In this document: in pieces, positions 1-8,927 of the stretch
Position numbering within the stretch: the first letter of the stretch is position 1
Layout of the letters: each line of letters starts with the position of its first letter
Assembly: GCA_913055635.1 (NCBI GenBank)
Contig: CAJXLK010000018.1
Coordinates: 17,690 to 81,689 of the forward strand
DNA from: an uncultured Bacteroidota bacterium
Lineage (GTDB): Bacteria; Bacteroidota; Bacteroidia; Bacteroidales; UBA12077
Direction: 5' to 3'
DNA length: 64,000 nucleotides
Notes under the pieces: generated by a model
What the model was told of the DNA's origin: nothing
Databases searched by the model: none
The model's input: only the letters and a program-made list of their open reading frames with translations
Made by a program: the position numbers and the translations under genes

Positions 1-484
1 GGGCTACTGCCCCGGCTATTTGCCGAACCATCAGGGCATGTCCGTTGGCATGGCGGATGGCCACCGAAGCCCTTTCATTCAAAAGGGAAGATTTGGGATG
101 TTTGGCGATCAAATATTTGCCGGGATGGTACTGGTAATGCTCAACGGTACCACTGACGGGATTCCAGTTTACATGTACGTTCCAGATCGACATGAAGATG
201 GAGATCTGAAGCATTTTATCCTTAAAATATTCATCCTCGGTGGTTTCTTCTATGGCAACCACCCTGCCGTCAGCGGGCGAGAGGATTAAGGTCTCATCTG
301 TTATGCTCTGGCGTTGGGGAACACGGAAAAATCGCACCACCAGAAAGAGTACCCCCAGAGAGAGTACTCCAATGGTAATGCTATAAATTGCTTTAGCCGG
401 GATCAAATAAAGGATCAGATTGATCCCGATGATCGCCAGCAGGAACCATTTGATAACAGGATGGCCTTTTTTATGAATGTACAT
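1..484 (-). CDS. psd: phosphatidylserine decarboxylase, C-terminus outside window
   Basis: This is the N-terminal ~161 residues of a short-form phosphatidylserine decarboxylase, which converts phosphatidylserine to phosphatidylethanolamine at the inner membrane. The start ATG is at 484. A hydrophobic stretch (residues ~13-45) is followed by family-typical segments: VVRFFRVPQR, then LSPADGRVV, then an ISIFMSIWNVHVNW block containing the conserved FM...NVHVNR-like core, and finally KHPKSSLLNERA. The pyruvoyl-forming Ser cleavage motif lies beyond the window edge, so catalytic competence cannot be judged. It is the last visible gene of the rsfS-ftsH-cdsA-psd operon, 137 bp after cdsA. Pairing with cdsA makes sense because both act in phospholipid synthesis (CDP-diacylglycerol to PS to PE). 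Confidence 0.93.
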   Translation of the reverse strand, partial: MYIHKKGHPVIKWFLLAIIGINLILYLIPAKAIYSITIGVLSLGVLFLVVRFFRVPQRQSITDETLILSPADGRVVAIEETTEDEYFKDKMLQISIFMSIWNVHVNWNPVSGTVEHYQYHPGKYLIAKHPKSSLLNERASVAIRHANGHALMVRQIAGAVA

Positions 485-621
485 TGATATTCCTCTAAGT
501 TTATAACAAAGATAATGAAAAAACGAATGGTGGCAGAATGGTATTTTATGTAGATGGGTGTTTTATTAAAGGTCTTAAGGCAGGAAAACAGGCCGCCCGG
601 CTCTGTCAGGTCCTGTATGGT

Positions 622-1440
622 TTACCACACGAAGTATTTCAGGTAAAGAAAGGCCAGGGGAAAAACAAAAAGGGCAGCATCCATTCGATCGAGCATTCCC
701 CCGTGTCCGGGTAGGATTTGTCCGGAATCTTTCAGGCCGGCATTTCTTTTCAGGGCAGATTCACTCATATCGCCTGTTGTCCCTGCTAAAGCCACAATGA
801 CAGCCAGTCCGGCCCAGTGGACAAAAGGCAATGGTTCCAGCAGCAGGGTAAGGATCCAGCTCATGAACACGCCAAAAATCAGTCCCCCCAGAACCCCTTC
901 CCAGCTTTTGCCGGGCGAAAGGCGGCGATCAATCTTATGGCGGCCCAGCCATTTGCCGGTCAGGTAGGCCGTGGTATCGAAGGTCCATATCAACAGGAAA
1001 AGCCCGAGGATGATCCAGGGAGAATAAGTACCAGCCTCCGGGGGAAATGCCAGGTAATTGATGCTGGCCATGAAGGAGGCCGGGTAAATCAATGCCATCA
1101 GGGCATAAGCCAGGTTGCGGGAGGAATTTTTGGGTTGCCGCACCAGTTCCCAGACCCACATCACTATGGGCAGCAAAAACAACCCATGCAGATCGGATCC
1201 CTTCCAGTAACCTGCGGCTGCCAAATGATGCGCCAAAAAAATAAGGGTACCTGCGGCAATAACCATCGCCCTACCTGGAGCCGCCTGGTTGCGCTTGGCC
1301 AAATGGACGAATTCATTCAGGCATAGGCCCGAAATGAGGGCAAAAACGGGTAAAAAAGCAAGAGGCCCTCCTATTAGGGCCCCCGCAATGATTGCCACAA
1401 AAGCAACCCCGGAAAGGGTTCTTTGTGTAAAATTATTCAT
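622..1440 (-). CDS. cdsA: phosphatidate cytidylyltransferase
   Basis: Makes CDP-diacylglycerol from phosphatidic acid and CTP in the inner membrane, the branch point of phospholipid synthesis. The 272-residue protein has the expected multi-spanning hydrophobic profile, with segments near residues 10-40, 65-80, 90-130, 140-160 and 185-225. Near the C-terminus it carries the CDP-alcohol cytidylyltransferase signature as SALKRNAGLKDSG followed by PGHGGMLDRMD, with the Lys-Asp and His-Gly-Gly residues intact. Length is normal for the family. It lies 17 bp downstream of ftsH on the same strand and upstream of psd, so it is very likely cotranscribed with both. Confidence 0.96.
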   Translation of the reverse strand: MNNFTQRTLSGVAFVAIIAGALIGGPLAFLPVFALISGLCLNEFVHLAKRNQAAPGRAMVIAAGTLIFLAHHLAAAGYWKGSDLHGLFLLPIVMWVWELVRQPKNSSRNLAYALMALIYPASFMASINYLAFPPEAGTYSPWIILGLFLLIWTFDTTAYLTGKWLGRHKIDRRLSPGKSWEGVLGGLIFGVFMSWILTLLLEPLPFVHWAGLAVIVALAGTTGDMSESALKRNAGLKDSGQILPGHGGMLDRMDAALFVFPLAFLYLKYFVW

Positions 1441-1457
1441 CTGCGATCGCGATGCCT

Positions 1458-3857
1458 TTAGCTTTTATTTTTATTCTGCGCCTCATCCTTGCCGGATGTG
1501 TTTCTCTGCGAAGTGTTGTCCTTTTTGGTGGCTGAAAGATGCTCCTGGTCATCTTTTCCTGGGCCATCGCTCTTTTCAGGGTTTTTGGCTTGGTTTGGCT
1601 TGTTTTCCGCCTTTTCTTCTCCGTCAGATTCGGATTGCCCCTGCTGGCCGTTATCTGAAGGCGTCTGGTTTTCCTTGTTCTCTGGAGCCTCCGTTTGCTG
1701 TGCCGGGGAATCGGCCTGCTCCGCGCTGCCCTCCGTCTTTTCCCGGCTGGCCTGCTCCTGGCCTTCCTTATGGGATTGCCCTTGTTTTTTCGAGGCGCCG
1801 GCTTCTTTCTCTTCCTCCTCTTTGCTCCTCTTTTCGCTGTCTTCGTGTATCTTTTTTACTTTTTTGCCTTCTTCCAGGATCTTTTGTTTTTTCTCGTCAT
1901 CAATTTCCCTTTTCCCCAAAATGCGTTCCAGGTCTTCGGTAAAGATGATCTCCTTTTCCAGCAACAGCTCAGCGAGCTGATCCAGTTGCTGGCGGTATTC
2001 GCTTAGGATACTGTAGGCGCGGGAATAGGCTTGATCCACATAACCCTGGACTTCGGTGTCAATCAGTTCAGCTGTCTTTTCGCTGTAAGGCTTGGTGAAT
2101 GTGAAATCCCGCTGGCCGGTGGAATCGTAGAAACTCAGGTTTCCGATTTTATCGCTCATCCCGAAATAAGCCACCATGGCATAGGCCTGCTTGGTGACCT
2201 TCTCCAGGTCATTGAGGGCACCGGTGGATATTTTTTCAAAGACCAGCTGTTCGGCAGCTCTACCGCCCAATGCGGCACTCATTTCATCGAGCATCTGATC
2301 GGTGGTGGTCAGGTTGCGTTCCTCCGGCAAATACCAGGCCGAACCCAGTGCTTTGCCCCGGGGAACAATGGTGACTTTCACCAGCGGGCTGGCATGCTTG
2401 AGCATCCAGCTTACGATGGCATGTCCGCATTCGTGGTAGGCGATGGCCTTTTTCTCAGAGCTGGTGATCAGTTTGTTCTTGCGTTCCAGCCCCGCAATGA
2501 TCCGGTCAATGGCATCGAGGAAGTCCTCTTTTTCCACCACATTCTTTTCTTTGCGGGCTGCAATCAGGGCCGCCTCATTCGAGACATTGGCAATGTCAGC
2601 CCCGGAAAAGCCGGGGGTCTGTTTGGCCAGAAAATCAATGTCCAGATTCTTATCAATCTTCAGGGGCTTGAGGTGAACCCTGAAAATTTGTTTGCGTTCA
2701 TTCAAATCAGGCAGATCGATGTGCACCTGGCGGTCGAAGCGTCCGGCCCGCAGAAGGGCTTTGTCCAGCATGTCGGCCCGGTTGGTGGCCGCCACGATGA
2801 TGATCCCGATGTTGTTGCTGAAACCGTCCATCTCGGCCAGCAACTGGTTCAGGGTGTTTTCCCGTTCATCGTTGGCCCCCATGCTGGGATTCTTCCCGCG
2901 GGCCCTGCCGATGGCGTCAATCTCATCGATGAAGATGATACACGGGGCCTTTTCCTTGGCCTGCTTGAAGAGATCGCGTACACGCGAGGCCCCGACCCCT
3001 ACAAACATCTCAACAAAGTCAGAACCCGAAATGGAGAAAAACGGAACGCTGGCTTCTCCTGCCACAGCTTTGGCCATCAGGGTTTTGCCTGTCCCGGGCG
3101 GCCCCACCAGCAATACCCCTTTGGGGATCTTTCCCCCCAGCTCCGTATATTTTTTGGGGTTTTTTAAAAATTCAACCACTTCGCGCACTTCCACCTTGGC
3201 TTCATCCAACCCCGCTACATCACTGAAATCAATCTTTACATTCGACTCTTTGTCAAAAAGCACCGCTTTGGATTTGCCCACGTTGAATATGTTGCCGCCA
3301 CCTCCGCCGCCGGAGCCACGGGCAATCCTTCGGAAAATGAAAAGCCAGATGGCCACCAGAATGAATATGGGCAGCAACCAGGTGAGCACTTCCCCCAGGA
3401 TGTCTTTACGCGTCTCATATCTGACCTGTATGTATTCGCCTTCAGGCATCCTATCCTGGGCATCGGACAGCCGTTTCTCAAAGATCTCCAGCGAGCCGAT
3501 GGTGAAATAATAATGCGGGCCCTCTTTGGGCACCGAAAACATGTCATCTTTGCGCAACTCGCTGTAGGCTTCCTTGCTTAGGGCTTCTTCCTTCAGATAG
3601 ACTTCAGCCTTTTCCTTGTTGATCACCACAATCTTTTTGACATCATTGTCTTCCAGCATCGTACGTTGGAATTTTTGCCAGGTGATCTCCTTGGCTCCAC
3701 CTCCCAAATTCATGAAGTTAAGAGCAATGAAAAATATGGCGATCAGTGCATAAACCCAATAAATGTTAAACTTGGGAAAAGGTTTTTTACCGTTGCTGTT
3801 GCTATTATCGGATCCCTGATTGTTTTCTCTATTTTGATTTTGGTTGTTATTGGCCAT
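1458..3857 (-). CDS. ftsH: ATP-dependent zinc metalloprotease FtsH, long C-terminal tail
   Basis: Membrane-anchored AAA+ protease that extracts and degrades membrane and regulatory proteins. Domain order: Asn/Gln-rich N-terminus (1-30), first membrane segment (~33-50), periplasmic domain, second membrane segment (~158-177), Gly-rich linker, AAA module with Walker A GPPGTGKT and Walker [12 protein letters not shown], second region of homology ([20 protein letters not shown]), then a zinc protease with HECGH as the HEXXH motif. The final ~145 residues are a charged Glu/Lys/Gln/Ser-rich tail of low complexity. This makes the protein 799 residues, against about 610-700 for most homologues. The tail stays in frame and is probably a disordered cytoplasmic extension. 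The gene sits between rsfS and cdsA. Confidence 0.97.
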   Translation of the reverse strand: MANNNQNQNRENNQGSDNSNSNGKKPFPKFNIYWVYALIAIFFIALNFMNLGGGAKEITWQKFQRTMLEDNDVKKIVVINKEKAEVYLKEEALSKEAYSELRKDDMFSVPKEGPHYYFTIGSLEIFEKRLSDAQDRMPEGEYIQVRYETRKDILGEVLTWLLPIFILVAIWLFIFRRIARGSGGGGGGNIFNVGKSKAVLFDKESNVKIDFSDVAGLDEAKVEVREVVEFLKNPKKYTELGGKIPKGVLLVGPPGTGKTLMAKAVAGEASVPFFSISGSDFVEMFVGVGASRVRDLFKQAKEKAPCIIFIDEIDAIGRARGKNPSMGANDERENTLNQLLAEMDGFSNNIGIIIVAATNRADMLDKALLRAGRFDRQVHIDLPDLNERKQIFRVHLKPLKIDKNLDIDFLAKQTPGFSGADIANVSNEAALIAARKEKNVVEKEDFLDAIDRIIAGLERKNKLITSSEKKAIAYHECGHAIVSWMLKHASPLVKVTIVPRGKALGSAWYLPEERNLTTTDQMLDEMSAALGGRAAEQLVFEKISTGALNDLEKVTKQAYAMVAYFGMSDKIGNLSFYDSTGQRDFTFTKPYSEKTAELIDTEVQGYVDQAYSRAYSILSEYRQQLDQLAELLLEKEIIFTEDLERILGKREIDDEKKQKILEEGKKVKKIHEDSEKRSKEEEEKEAGASKKQGQSHKEGQEQASREKTEGSAEQADSPAQQTEAPENKENQTPSDNGQQGQSESDGEEKAENKPNQAKNPEKSDGPGKDDQEHLSATKKDNTSQRNTSGKDEAQNKNKS

Positions 3858-3881
3858 GCCTGTTGTTCCTCCGTTATTAAT

Positions 3882-4262
3882 TTAAATGATGTCCTGATAC
3901 TGTTCCATTGGGGCGTCCGCCCACAAATCTTCCAGGTTGTAAAACTCGCGGTATTCCTTTTGAAAGACGTGGATGATGATGCTGGCATAATCCATCAATA
4001 CCCAGGTGAGGTTTCCCATCCCCTCCTTGCTGTAGGGCTTTTCATTGAGCTCTTTCTTAACGCGGGCTTCTATTGCCTCCACAATGGCATCTACATGGGT
4101 GTTTGATGTCCCATGACAGATTACAAAATAATCGCAGATCGAGTTCTCGATCTCGCTGATCTTTAATGTTATCAGGTCTCTGCCTTTTTTATCCTGTATT
4201 CCTTTTATAATTTTGTCCAACAATTCTTCGGGTGTGATATCTTCTTGCTTGCCTGGCTTCAT
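3882..4262 (-). CDS. rsfS: ribosome silencing factor RsfS
   Basis: A 126-residue protein of the RsfS/Iojap (DUF143) family. It binds ribosomal protein uL14 on the 50S subunit and blocks subunit joining when nutrients are scarce. Recognisable elements are a KIIKGIQDKKGRDLITLKIS start, the CDYFVICHGTSNTHVDAI core, the KPYSKEGMGNLTWVLMDYA segment and the IIHVFQKEYREFYNLEDLW C-terminus, which together span the whole domain. It is first in the rsfS-ftsH-cdsA-psd operon (24 bp before ftsH) and divergent from birA. A TAATTTTG box 13 bp upstream of the start is a likely -7 element. Confidence 0.95.
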   Translation of the reverse strand: MKPGKQEDITPEELLDKIIKGIQDKKGRDLITLKISEIENSICDYFVICHGTSNTHVDAIVEAIEARVKKELNEKPYSKEGMGNLTWVLMDYASIIIHVFQKEYREFYNLEDLWADAPMEQYQDII

Positions 4263-4275
4263 TCAAATTTTTTTA

Positions 4276-4283
4276 CAAAATTA
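4276..4283 (-). promoter_or_regulatory. candidate -7 element for the rsfS operon
   Basis: On the minus strand this reads TAATTTTG, matching the Bacteroidota -7 consensus TAnnTTTG, and lies 13 bp before the rsfS start codon. No clear TTTG appears 17-23 bp upstream, so the -33 part is weak. The call rests on the -7 match and position only. Confidence 0.4.
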
Positions 4284-4412
4284 ATCAAATTTTTATGAAT
4301 CATCATCTTAGTAATATGTTGATGTGGATAACCGCTAAGATGGTATCAAATATTATTCCTTAACAATTATAATGAAAAATTGTCGCAATTTATTTTATCG
4401 GTTGAAAATAAT

Positions 4413-4420
4413 TAGTTTTG
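4413..4420 (+). promoter_or_regulatory. candidate -7 element for birA
   Basis: TAGTTTTG matches TAnnTTTG and sits 24 bp before the ATG chosen for birA. An upstream in-frame TTG falls inside this box, which argues against TTG as the start. A convincing -33 TTTG is missing at normal spacing. Confidence 0.4.
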
Positions 4421-4444
4421 TTTCAAAGACACCGGTTAACAGGT

Positions 4445-5194
4445 ATGAAAGAAAGAATCATAGGGCGTGAGTTGATTTCCCTGCTTTCGGTGGACAGCAC
4501 CAATGATTATGCCAAGGCATTGCTCGAGGAGGATCGGCCTACCGAGGGGTTGGTTGTTGTAGCTGGAGAGCAGCGCAAGGGGAGGGGCTATGGCAGGAAC
4601 ACATGGTATAGTGGGCGGGGGAAGAATTTGCTGGTTACCGTGGTGCTTTATCCTGAATTTTTGGCGGCCAGCCATCAATTTTTAATCTCCAAGGCCATTA
4701 GTCTGGGTTTGTATGATTATTTGTCCCGCTATGTGTCGGATGTCAGCATCAAATGGCCCAATGATATGTATGTAGAAGACCGCAAGATGGCAGGCATTCT
4801 GATCGAAAATGACCTGGTGGGTTCGACGTTAAAAAACAGCATTGTGGGCATAGGTTTGAATGTCAACCAACAAGACTTTCCTCAGGATATACCCAATCCG
4901 GTATCTCTGCGGCAAATGACTGAAAGAAGATTTCCCCTGAAAAAGGAGTTGAACCGGCTTTGTGCCTGTCTGGACAAGCGCTACCAGATGCTTGCCCGGG
5001 GACAGGTCGATAAGATCCATCGCGAATACCATGATCGCCTTTTCCGTTTAAATGCGATGGCCTGGTATCAGGCGGGAGAAGAGCGTTTCCGGGCAAAGGT
5101 GGTCGGGGTAAGCGATTATGGACAACTCATTGTCGAAAATGAGGCCGGCAAGACCCTGGAGTACAACTTTAAAGAGGTTGAATTTGTTTTATAG
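4445..5194 (+). CDS. birA: biotin--[acetyl-CoA-carboxylase] ligase (no HTH domain)
   Basis: Attaches biotin to the carrier domain of acetyl-CoA carboxylase and related enzymes through biotinyl-AMP. Motifs: LLSVDSTNDYAKALL at the start of the catalytic domain, GRGYGRNTWYSGRGKNL (the biotinyl-AMP binding loop, normally GRGRxGRxW), and KWPNDMYVEDRKMAGILIEN containing the catalytic Lys. A small C-terminal SH3-like domain follows (ERFRAKVVGVSDYGQLIVEN). There is no N-terminal helix-turn-helix, so this is a group I enzyme and not a repressor. I chose ATG 4445 over TTG 4418 because the TTG lies in the likely promoter. The stop overlaps by 6 bp the end of the convergent SRPBCC gene. Confidence 0.94.
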   Translation: MKERIIGRELISLLSVDSTNDYAKALLEEDRPTEGLVVVAGEQRKGRGYGRNTWYSGRGKNLLVTVVLYPEFLAASHQFLISKAISLGLYDYLSRYVSDVSIKWPNDMYVEDRKMAGILIENDLVGSTLKNSIVGIGLNVNQQDFPQDIPNPVSLRQMTERRFPLKKELNRLCACLDKRYQMLARGQVDKIHREYHDRLFRLNAMAWYQAGEERFRAKVVGVSDYGQLIVENEAGKTLEYNFKEVEFVL

Positions 5195-5608
5195 CCCTTC
5201 CTGCTGGTCCAGGTAAGCTGTCAGTTTGTCAACCATGGCATTGATTCCTTTTTGCAGGTAAGGTGTTACCATTGAGGCAAGGGCCGGATTCATCCCGGCT
5301 TCGGCGGTTATTCGGATGCGGGTGTCGCCCGGGCTGACCTGTTTGATTTGGATCCACAGGGTAAAATCGAGTGTGGGATTTTGGAGGTTTTTAAGTTTGA
5401 CCAGTTTATGGGGCGTTTTTTCTACAATCTCCATGCCCAGCGAACCAAATCCTTTGAGTTGGAAGTGGCATTGGTTTTCACACGACTGCCAGTTCTCTAT
5501 GGTCTCTTCAGGCACCAGGGGATCCAGGTGGCGGAGGTCGGCCAAAAACGTATAGACTTTTTCCGGGTCCTGGCCGGTGGCTCCTGTTTTGCTCACGACT
5601 CTGCTCAT
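5189..5608 (-). CDS. SRPBCC (START-like) family protein
   Basis: A 139-residue protein with the START/Bet v1-like fold pattern. The N-terminus SRVVSKTGATGQDPEKVYTFLADLRHLDPL resembles SRPBCC proteins, in which a hydrophobic cavity binds a lipid or other ligand. Later come alternating beta strands (FTLWIQIKQV, TRIRITAEAG) and a long C-terminal helix (MVTPYLQKGINAMVDKLTAYL). No catalytic residues can be named and the ligand is unknown. The start was set at 5608 because that ATG overlaps the pyrE stop as ATGA, indicating translational coupling; a longer reading would run inside pyrE. In Bacteroidota this gene often follows pyrE, but no functional link is established here. Confidence 0.8.
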   Translation of the reverse strand: MSRVVSKTGATGQDPEKVYTFLADLRHLDPLVPEETIENWQSCENQCHFQLKGFGSLGMEIVEKTPHKLVKLKNLQNPTLDFTLWIQIKQVSPGDTRIRITAEAGMNPALASMVTPYLQKGINAMVDKLTAYLDQQEGL

Positions 5609-6243
5609 GCGGGTTTCCAGTTTGCCGGGTCCTGCCGCCATTGCTCCAGCTGCTGGCGGTTTTTCTCTTTAAGATAGCCCTGATCCAGGGCGACCTCCAT
5701 TAGGCTGGAGTAATCGGTTAGGGTATGGACAGGGCATTGATGATGCTCAAACTTTTCGCGGGCCAGATCAAAGCCATAGGTGAAGATGGCAGCCATGCCC
5801 AATACCTTTACCCCACTTTGCCGAAGGGCTTCAACAGCCTGAAGGCTGCTCTTGCCGGTGGATATGAGGTCCTCCACAACCACTGCCCGCTGTCCCTTTT
5901 GTATTTCCCCTTCAATGGTGTTTTCCAGGCCATGCTTCTTTTGGGACGATCGCACATAGACAAAAGGCAAATCCAGTGCCTCAGCTGTGAGCGCCCCTAT
6001 GGCAATGGCACCGGTGGCTACCCCCGCTATTATATCCGCCTGCTGGCCATAATGCCGGCGGATTAACTCAACAAAACCTTTTTTGATGAGATTCCGCACC
6101 TGCGGATGAGAGAGGGTCTTGCGGTTGTCACAATATATGGGCGATTGCCATCCTGAAGTCCATTGGTACGGATTTGCAGGATTGAATTTAATTGCGTTAA
6201 TTTGCAGTAGCTGTGCGGCGATTTGATGTTTCATATTTTCCAT
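5605..6243 (-). CDS. pyrE: orotate phosphoribosyltransferase
   Basis: Catalyses orotate plus PRPP to orotidine 5'-phosphate in pyrimidine synthesis. It carries the PRPP-binding signature VVVEDLISTGKSSLQAVEAL, an upstream IAGVATGAIAIGALTAEALDLPFVYVR block and SPIYCDNRKTLSHPQVRN near the N-terminus. From ATG 6243 the protein is 212 residues. That start gives the N-terminal length I recall for Bacteroides PyrE before the AIKxxPANP motif, so the 15 codons further upstream are rejected. The chosen start lies only 7 bp from the likely start of the divergent Nudix gene. It is coupled by ATGA to the SRPBCC gene downstream. Confidence 0.95.
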   Translation of the reverse strand: MENMKHQIAAQLLQINAIKFNPANPYQWTSGWQSPIYCDNRKTLSHPQVRNLIKKGFVELIRRHYGQQADIIAGVATGAIAIGALTAEALDLPFVYVRSSQKKHGLENTIEGEIQKGQRAVVVEDLISTGKSSLQAVEALRQSGVKVLGMAAIFTYGFDLAREKFEHHQCPVHTLTDYSSLMEVALDQGYLKEKNRQQLEQWRQDPANWKPA

Positions 6244-6250
6244 GTCACAA

Positions 6251-6865
6251 ATGTATAAAGTTTTTTTCGACCACAGAACCATTTGCATTACCGATCAGTT
6301 TGAGAAATACTACCACCAACATCATGGGCTCTTTGTCCGGTATATCAACGAGATCCAGTTGGCCTATATCATTGAGTTGTTCAGGAATGTGCAGGAGTTA
6401 AAGAATGTGTTCATTTTCCATAAGGACACAGAGATGGTTTTCAATGCCTTCCGCACTTTTTTCACCGAGATGGAAGCTGCTGGCGGGTTGGTTTTTGATG
6501 GACATTCCCGGGTTTTGGTCATTCATCGCCGTGGAAAGTGGGATTTGCCCAAGGGTAAGATGGAGCCGGGAGAAGATGCTCAAACAACGGCGGTCCGCGA
6601 GGTCTCTGAGGAATGTGGCATTACTTCACCCCAACCCCGTGGCCTGTTGCATGTCACTTACCATTCCTACCTTCAGGAAGGGGTGATGATTTTAAAGAAG
6701 ACCTACTGGTACCGCATGCACTATACCGGGGATGAGCCGTTAAAGCCTCAGACCAAAGAAGACATTACAGAAGCCCGTTGGTTGGAGCCCTCCCAGATAG
6801 AGCTGGTCACGGCCAATACCTACCCCTCGATTGAAAAAGTCCTGCAGGCCGGTGGCCTCCTGTAA
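6251..6865 (+). CDS. Nudix hydrolase with extended N-terminal region
   Basis: A 204-residue Nudix hydrolase. The Nudix box runs from GKMEPGEDAQTTAVREVSEE through CGI (residues ~100-122), matching GX5EX7REUXEEXGU with all metal-binding Glu residues present. It is preceded by the usual WDLPKG. The first ~70 residues lie outside the core and contain no motif I can name. Such enzymes cleave X-linked nucleoside diphosphates, and the substrate cannot be predicted. ATG 6251 is preferred over ATG 6242 because the latter overlaps the pyrE start codon; both are in frame. A 135-bp gap separates it from the convergent thioredoxin-fold gene. Confidence 0.85.
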   Translation: MYKVFFDHRTICITDQFEKYYHQHHGLFVRYINEIQLAYIIELFRNVQELKNVFIFHKDTEMVFNAFRTFFTEMEAAGGLVFDGHSRVLVIHRRGKWDLPKGKMEPGEDAQTTAVREVSEECGITSPQPRGLLHVTYHSYLQEGVMILKKTYWYRMHYTGDEPLKPQTKEDITEARWLEPSQIELVTANTYPSIEKVLQAGGLL

Positions 6866-7000
6866 GTCCCAAACCGGGATAAGCTTCATTTCTTATTGTC
6901 TATTGGCTTTCCCCTGGGCCATTGGAAAGCTACTTCAAACCAGCGCTTGGGTATCAACCAGCCCGCTTAACAGGGATTTAAGCCCTTCAAGCCAATTCCG

Positions 7001-8440
7001 CTATCTTCGAGGGTTTCGTCTTAATGCCCCGTCGGCCTTCATCTTTTGGTAGATTCGCTTCTCAATATTTTCTGACGGACCCGGGGCCTGGGGTATGGCG
7101 ATCTTTCCTTTTCGGTCAATAAAGAAATAGGTCGGCATATTGCGAACCTGGTATTGCTGTAAAATATCTTTCTGGAGGCCATGGTGCAGAAAGGTGAACC
7201 GATAGTCATGGTGTTGGACATACCGCTTCATGCTGTCGAATTCGTTGTTCGAGATGATTATGATACGAAAGTGCTGCTGATGCCTTTTATATAGGCTCTC
7301 CAGAAGTTGATAGTCACGGATGCAGGAGTAATTTTTAGAATTGCAGAAAGCCAGATAAATATATTCACCCTTCAGATCATTCAGGCACACCTTGTTGCTG
7401 TCCACATCATAGAGGCAAAAGTCGGGGGCCTGATCTCCTGCTGAGAGTTGACGGCTGGTTTCAACGATTTTTTGGGCAATTTGGATGTTTTCCCCGTTTT
7501 GGCTGTACTGGGGAAATTCTTTCAGCATCTGGCTGACAGCTTTTTTAGAGAAGCGCCGGTCGTAATAGGCCTGGTTTAAGCTTTTGAGAATAACCAGTTC
7601 TCTGAGTCGGGGATGCCCCCGAAGCATGGAATCGCGGCTAACCAGGGAGTCGAGCTTGTGGTAGCTTTGCACGCCGTTGATCACCCAATACAGGCGGTTG
7701 CCATGCCTGGAAAACAAATCCATCAGGTAGTCGCTGTAAAGGGTGGAAAAGGCATCCATATAGGCCGGGTTGTGGTAGCGCACCGGGCGATCCGCAAAAT
7801 ATTGTTTTTCTATTTGTTCAGGGGTGAACCCCAGCGGCAGCTTCAAACCCGCAATGGTGTACTTTTTATATTGGTTGAAAAAAGGGTGATCACTGACCAC
7901 CGCCGTATCCAGCAGGCGAAGGACCGAATCCCGCTTTTTGACCATCCCTTTCACATTGTCCAGGTTTGGGCCGATGATCCCTTCATATACCTGTGAAAAA
8001 CGGTCGAGCTGATAGTTCAGACTTCCGCCCCCGGCCTCTTCCAATCCAATGTGTACGGTGATGCCCTCAAAAAAAGGATTGAGCTTTTGAGCCTGCGTCT
8101 TTTCCCGCTTTTGGGGCAGGTCCAGTCGATATCTTTGGCCGGGTTCCACATAAAGATACCCTTTATAAGGGCCCAGGTTCGTGAATATTTGGCTGGTCTG
8201 ATTTAAAGCAATCTTACAGGTGAAATTTCCCCGGCCGTCAAAGGGAGTGGTCACCAGATGGGTGGTGTCGCGGGTGATATAATCTGAATACCGGTAAAAG
8301 GTGATGGTTTCTCCTGCATAGCTGGGGGCCTGACCTTCCAGCAATACCTTTTGCTGGCCCTTCACCGGCGAAATAAACAATAAAAGGCTTAGCAGCAAAC
8401 CGGCCCCATAAAAACAATATGTATCATTTGCCTGAATCAT
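7001..8440 (-). CDS. secreted thioredoxin-fold (TlpA-like) protein, degenerate active site
   Basis: A 479-residue exported protein. The start at 8440 gives a signal peptide (hydrophobic LLLSLLLFISPV ending near Gly-Gln); upstream codons run back into coaD. The N-terminal ~100 residues look like a beta-rich DUF4369-type region, followed by ~230 helical residues of unknown role. A C-terminal thioredoxin-like domain (~345-475) shows APDFCLYDVDSNKVCLNDLKG, a YIYLAFCNSKNYSC strand/helix junction, and NMPTYFFIDRKGKIA with the cis-Pro. The usual WCxxC is absent: only the second Cys of the motif position remains (NYSC). Disulfide exchange by the normal mechanism is therefore doubtful. It overlaps the end of coaD by 17 bp. 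Confidence 0.75.
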   Translation of the reverse strand: MIQANDTYCFYGAGLLLSLLLFISPVKGQQKVLLEGQAPSYAGETITFYRYSDYITRDTTHLVTTPFDGRGNFTCKIALNQTSQIFTNLGPYKGYLYVEPGQRYRLDLPQKREKTQAQKLNPFFEGITVHIGLEEAGGGSLNYQLDRFSQVYEGIIGPNLDNVKGMVKKRDSVLRLLDTAVVSDHPFFNQYKKYTIAGLKLPLGFTPEQIEKQYFADRPVRYHNPAYMDAFSTLYSDYLMDLFSRHGNRLYWVINGVQSYHKLDSLVSRDSMLRGHPRLRELVILKSLNQAYYDRRFSKKAVSQMLKEFPQYSQNGENIQIAQKIVETSRQLSAGDQAPDFCLYDVDSNKVCLNDLKGEYIYLAFCNSKNYSCIRDYQLLESLYKRHQQHFRIIIISNNEFDSMKRYVQHHDYRFTFLHHGLQKDILQQYQVRNMPTYFFIDRKGKIAIPQAPGPSENIEKRIYQKMKADGALRRNPRR

Positions 8441-8894
8441 GAATGTCCATCCCTTTGGGCAAAAATTTGCTGGCATCCCCCCCATTGCGAATGATATCGC
8501 GCACAATGGTCGAAGTAACCGGGGTATGCTCAGGCATGGTCAGCAGAAAAACCGTTTCGATGCCCTCATGCATGGCCTTGTTGACCTGTGCAATGGCCCT
8601 TTCATACTCAAAATCAGCGGATGTCCTTAAACCCCTTAGCAAATAACCGGCGTCCACCTGCTTGCAGTAATTGATCGTTAATCCTTCAAAATGATCGACC
8701 TGAATCTGGGGTTGATCATTAAAAACCGAGCGAATCCATTGTTTCCTTTTTTCCAGGGGAAAATAACCCTTCTTGTTGACATTATACCCGACAGCAATGA
8801 TGATTTCATCAAATAAAGGAACAGCCCTCCTTACGATGGATTCGTGGCCGATGGTGAAGGGATCGAAAGACCCCGGAAAAACAGCTCTTTTCAT
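8424..8894 (-). CDS. coaD: pantetheine-phosphate adenylyltransferase
   Basis: Transfers AMP from ATP to 4'-phosphopantetheine, the penultimate step of coenzyme A synthesis. The 156-residue length is typical. Motifs: AVFPGSFDPFTIGHESIV with the (T/H)xGH nucleotidyltransferase signature, RGLRTSADFEYERAIAQVN for phosphopantetheine binding, and VTSTIVRDI near the C-terminus for ATP. All expected active-site residues are present. It lies 33 bp downstream of the metal/cobalamin receptor gene and overlaps the following thioredoxin-fold gene by 17 bp, so the three minus-strand genes are probably one transcript. Confidence 0.96.
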   Translation of the reverse strand: MKRAVFPGSFDPFTIGHESIVRRAVPLFDEIIIAVGYNVNKKGYFPLEKRKQWIRSVFNDQPQIQVDHFEGLTINYCKQVDAGYLLRGLRTSADFEYERAIAQVNKAMHEGIETVFLLTMPEHTPVTSTIVRDIIRNGGDASKFLPKGMDIHDSGK

Positions 8895-8927
8895 GACAAA
8901 CGCTTTTATGACGTTGAAGGGACAAAC

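Noticed and set aside
2031..3167. Long plus-strand frames opposite ftsH and similar long antisense frames opposite the permeases and EndoQ-UvrD
   Set aside because: They are the complements of well-supported coding sequences. They have no start signals or recognisable domains and show typical codon-shadow composition.
4418..4444. TTG start extending birA by nine codons
   Set aside because: The TTG lies inside a TAGTTTTG promoter box, and the conserved domain starts soon after ATG 4445.
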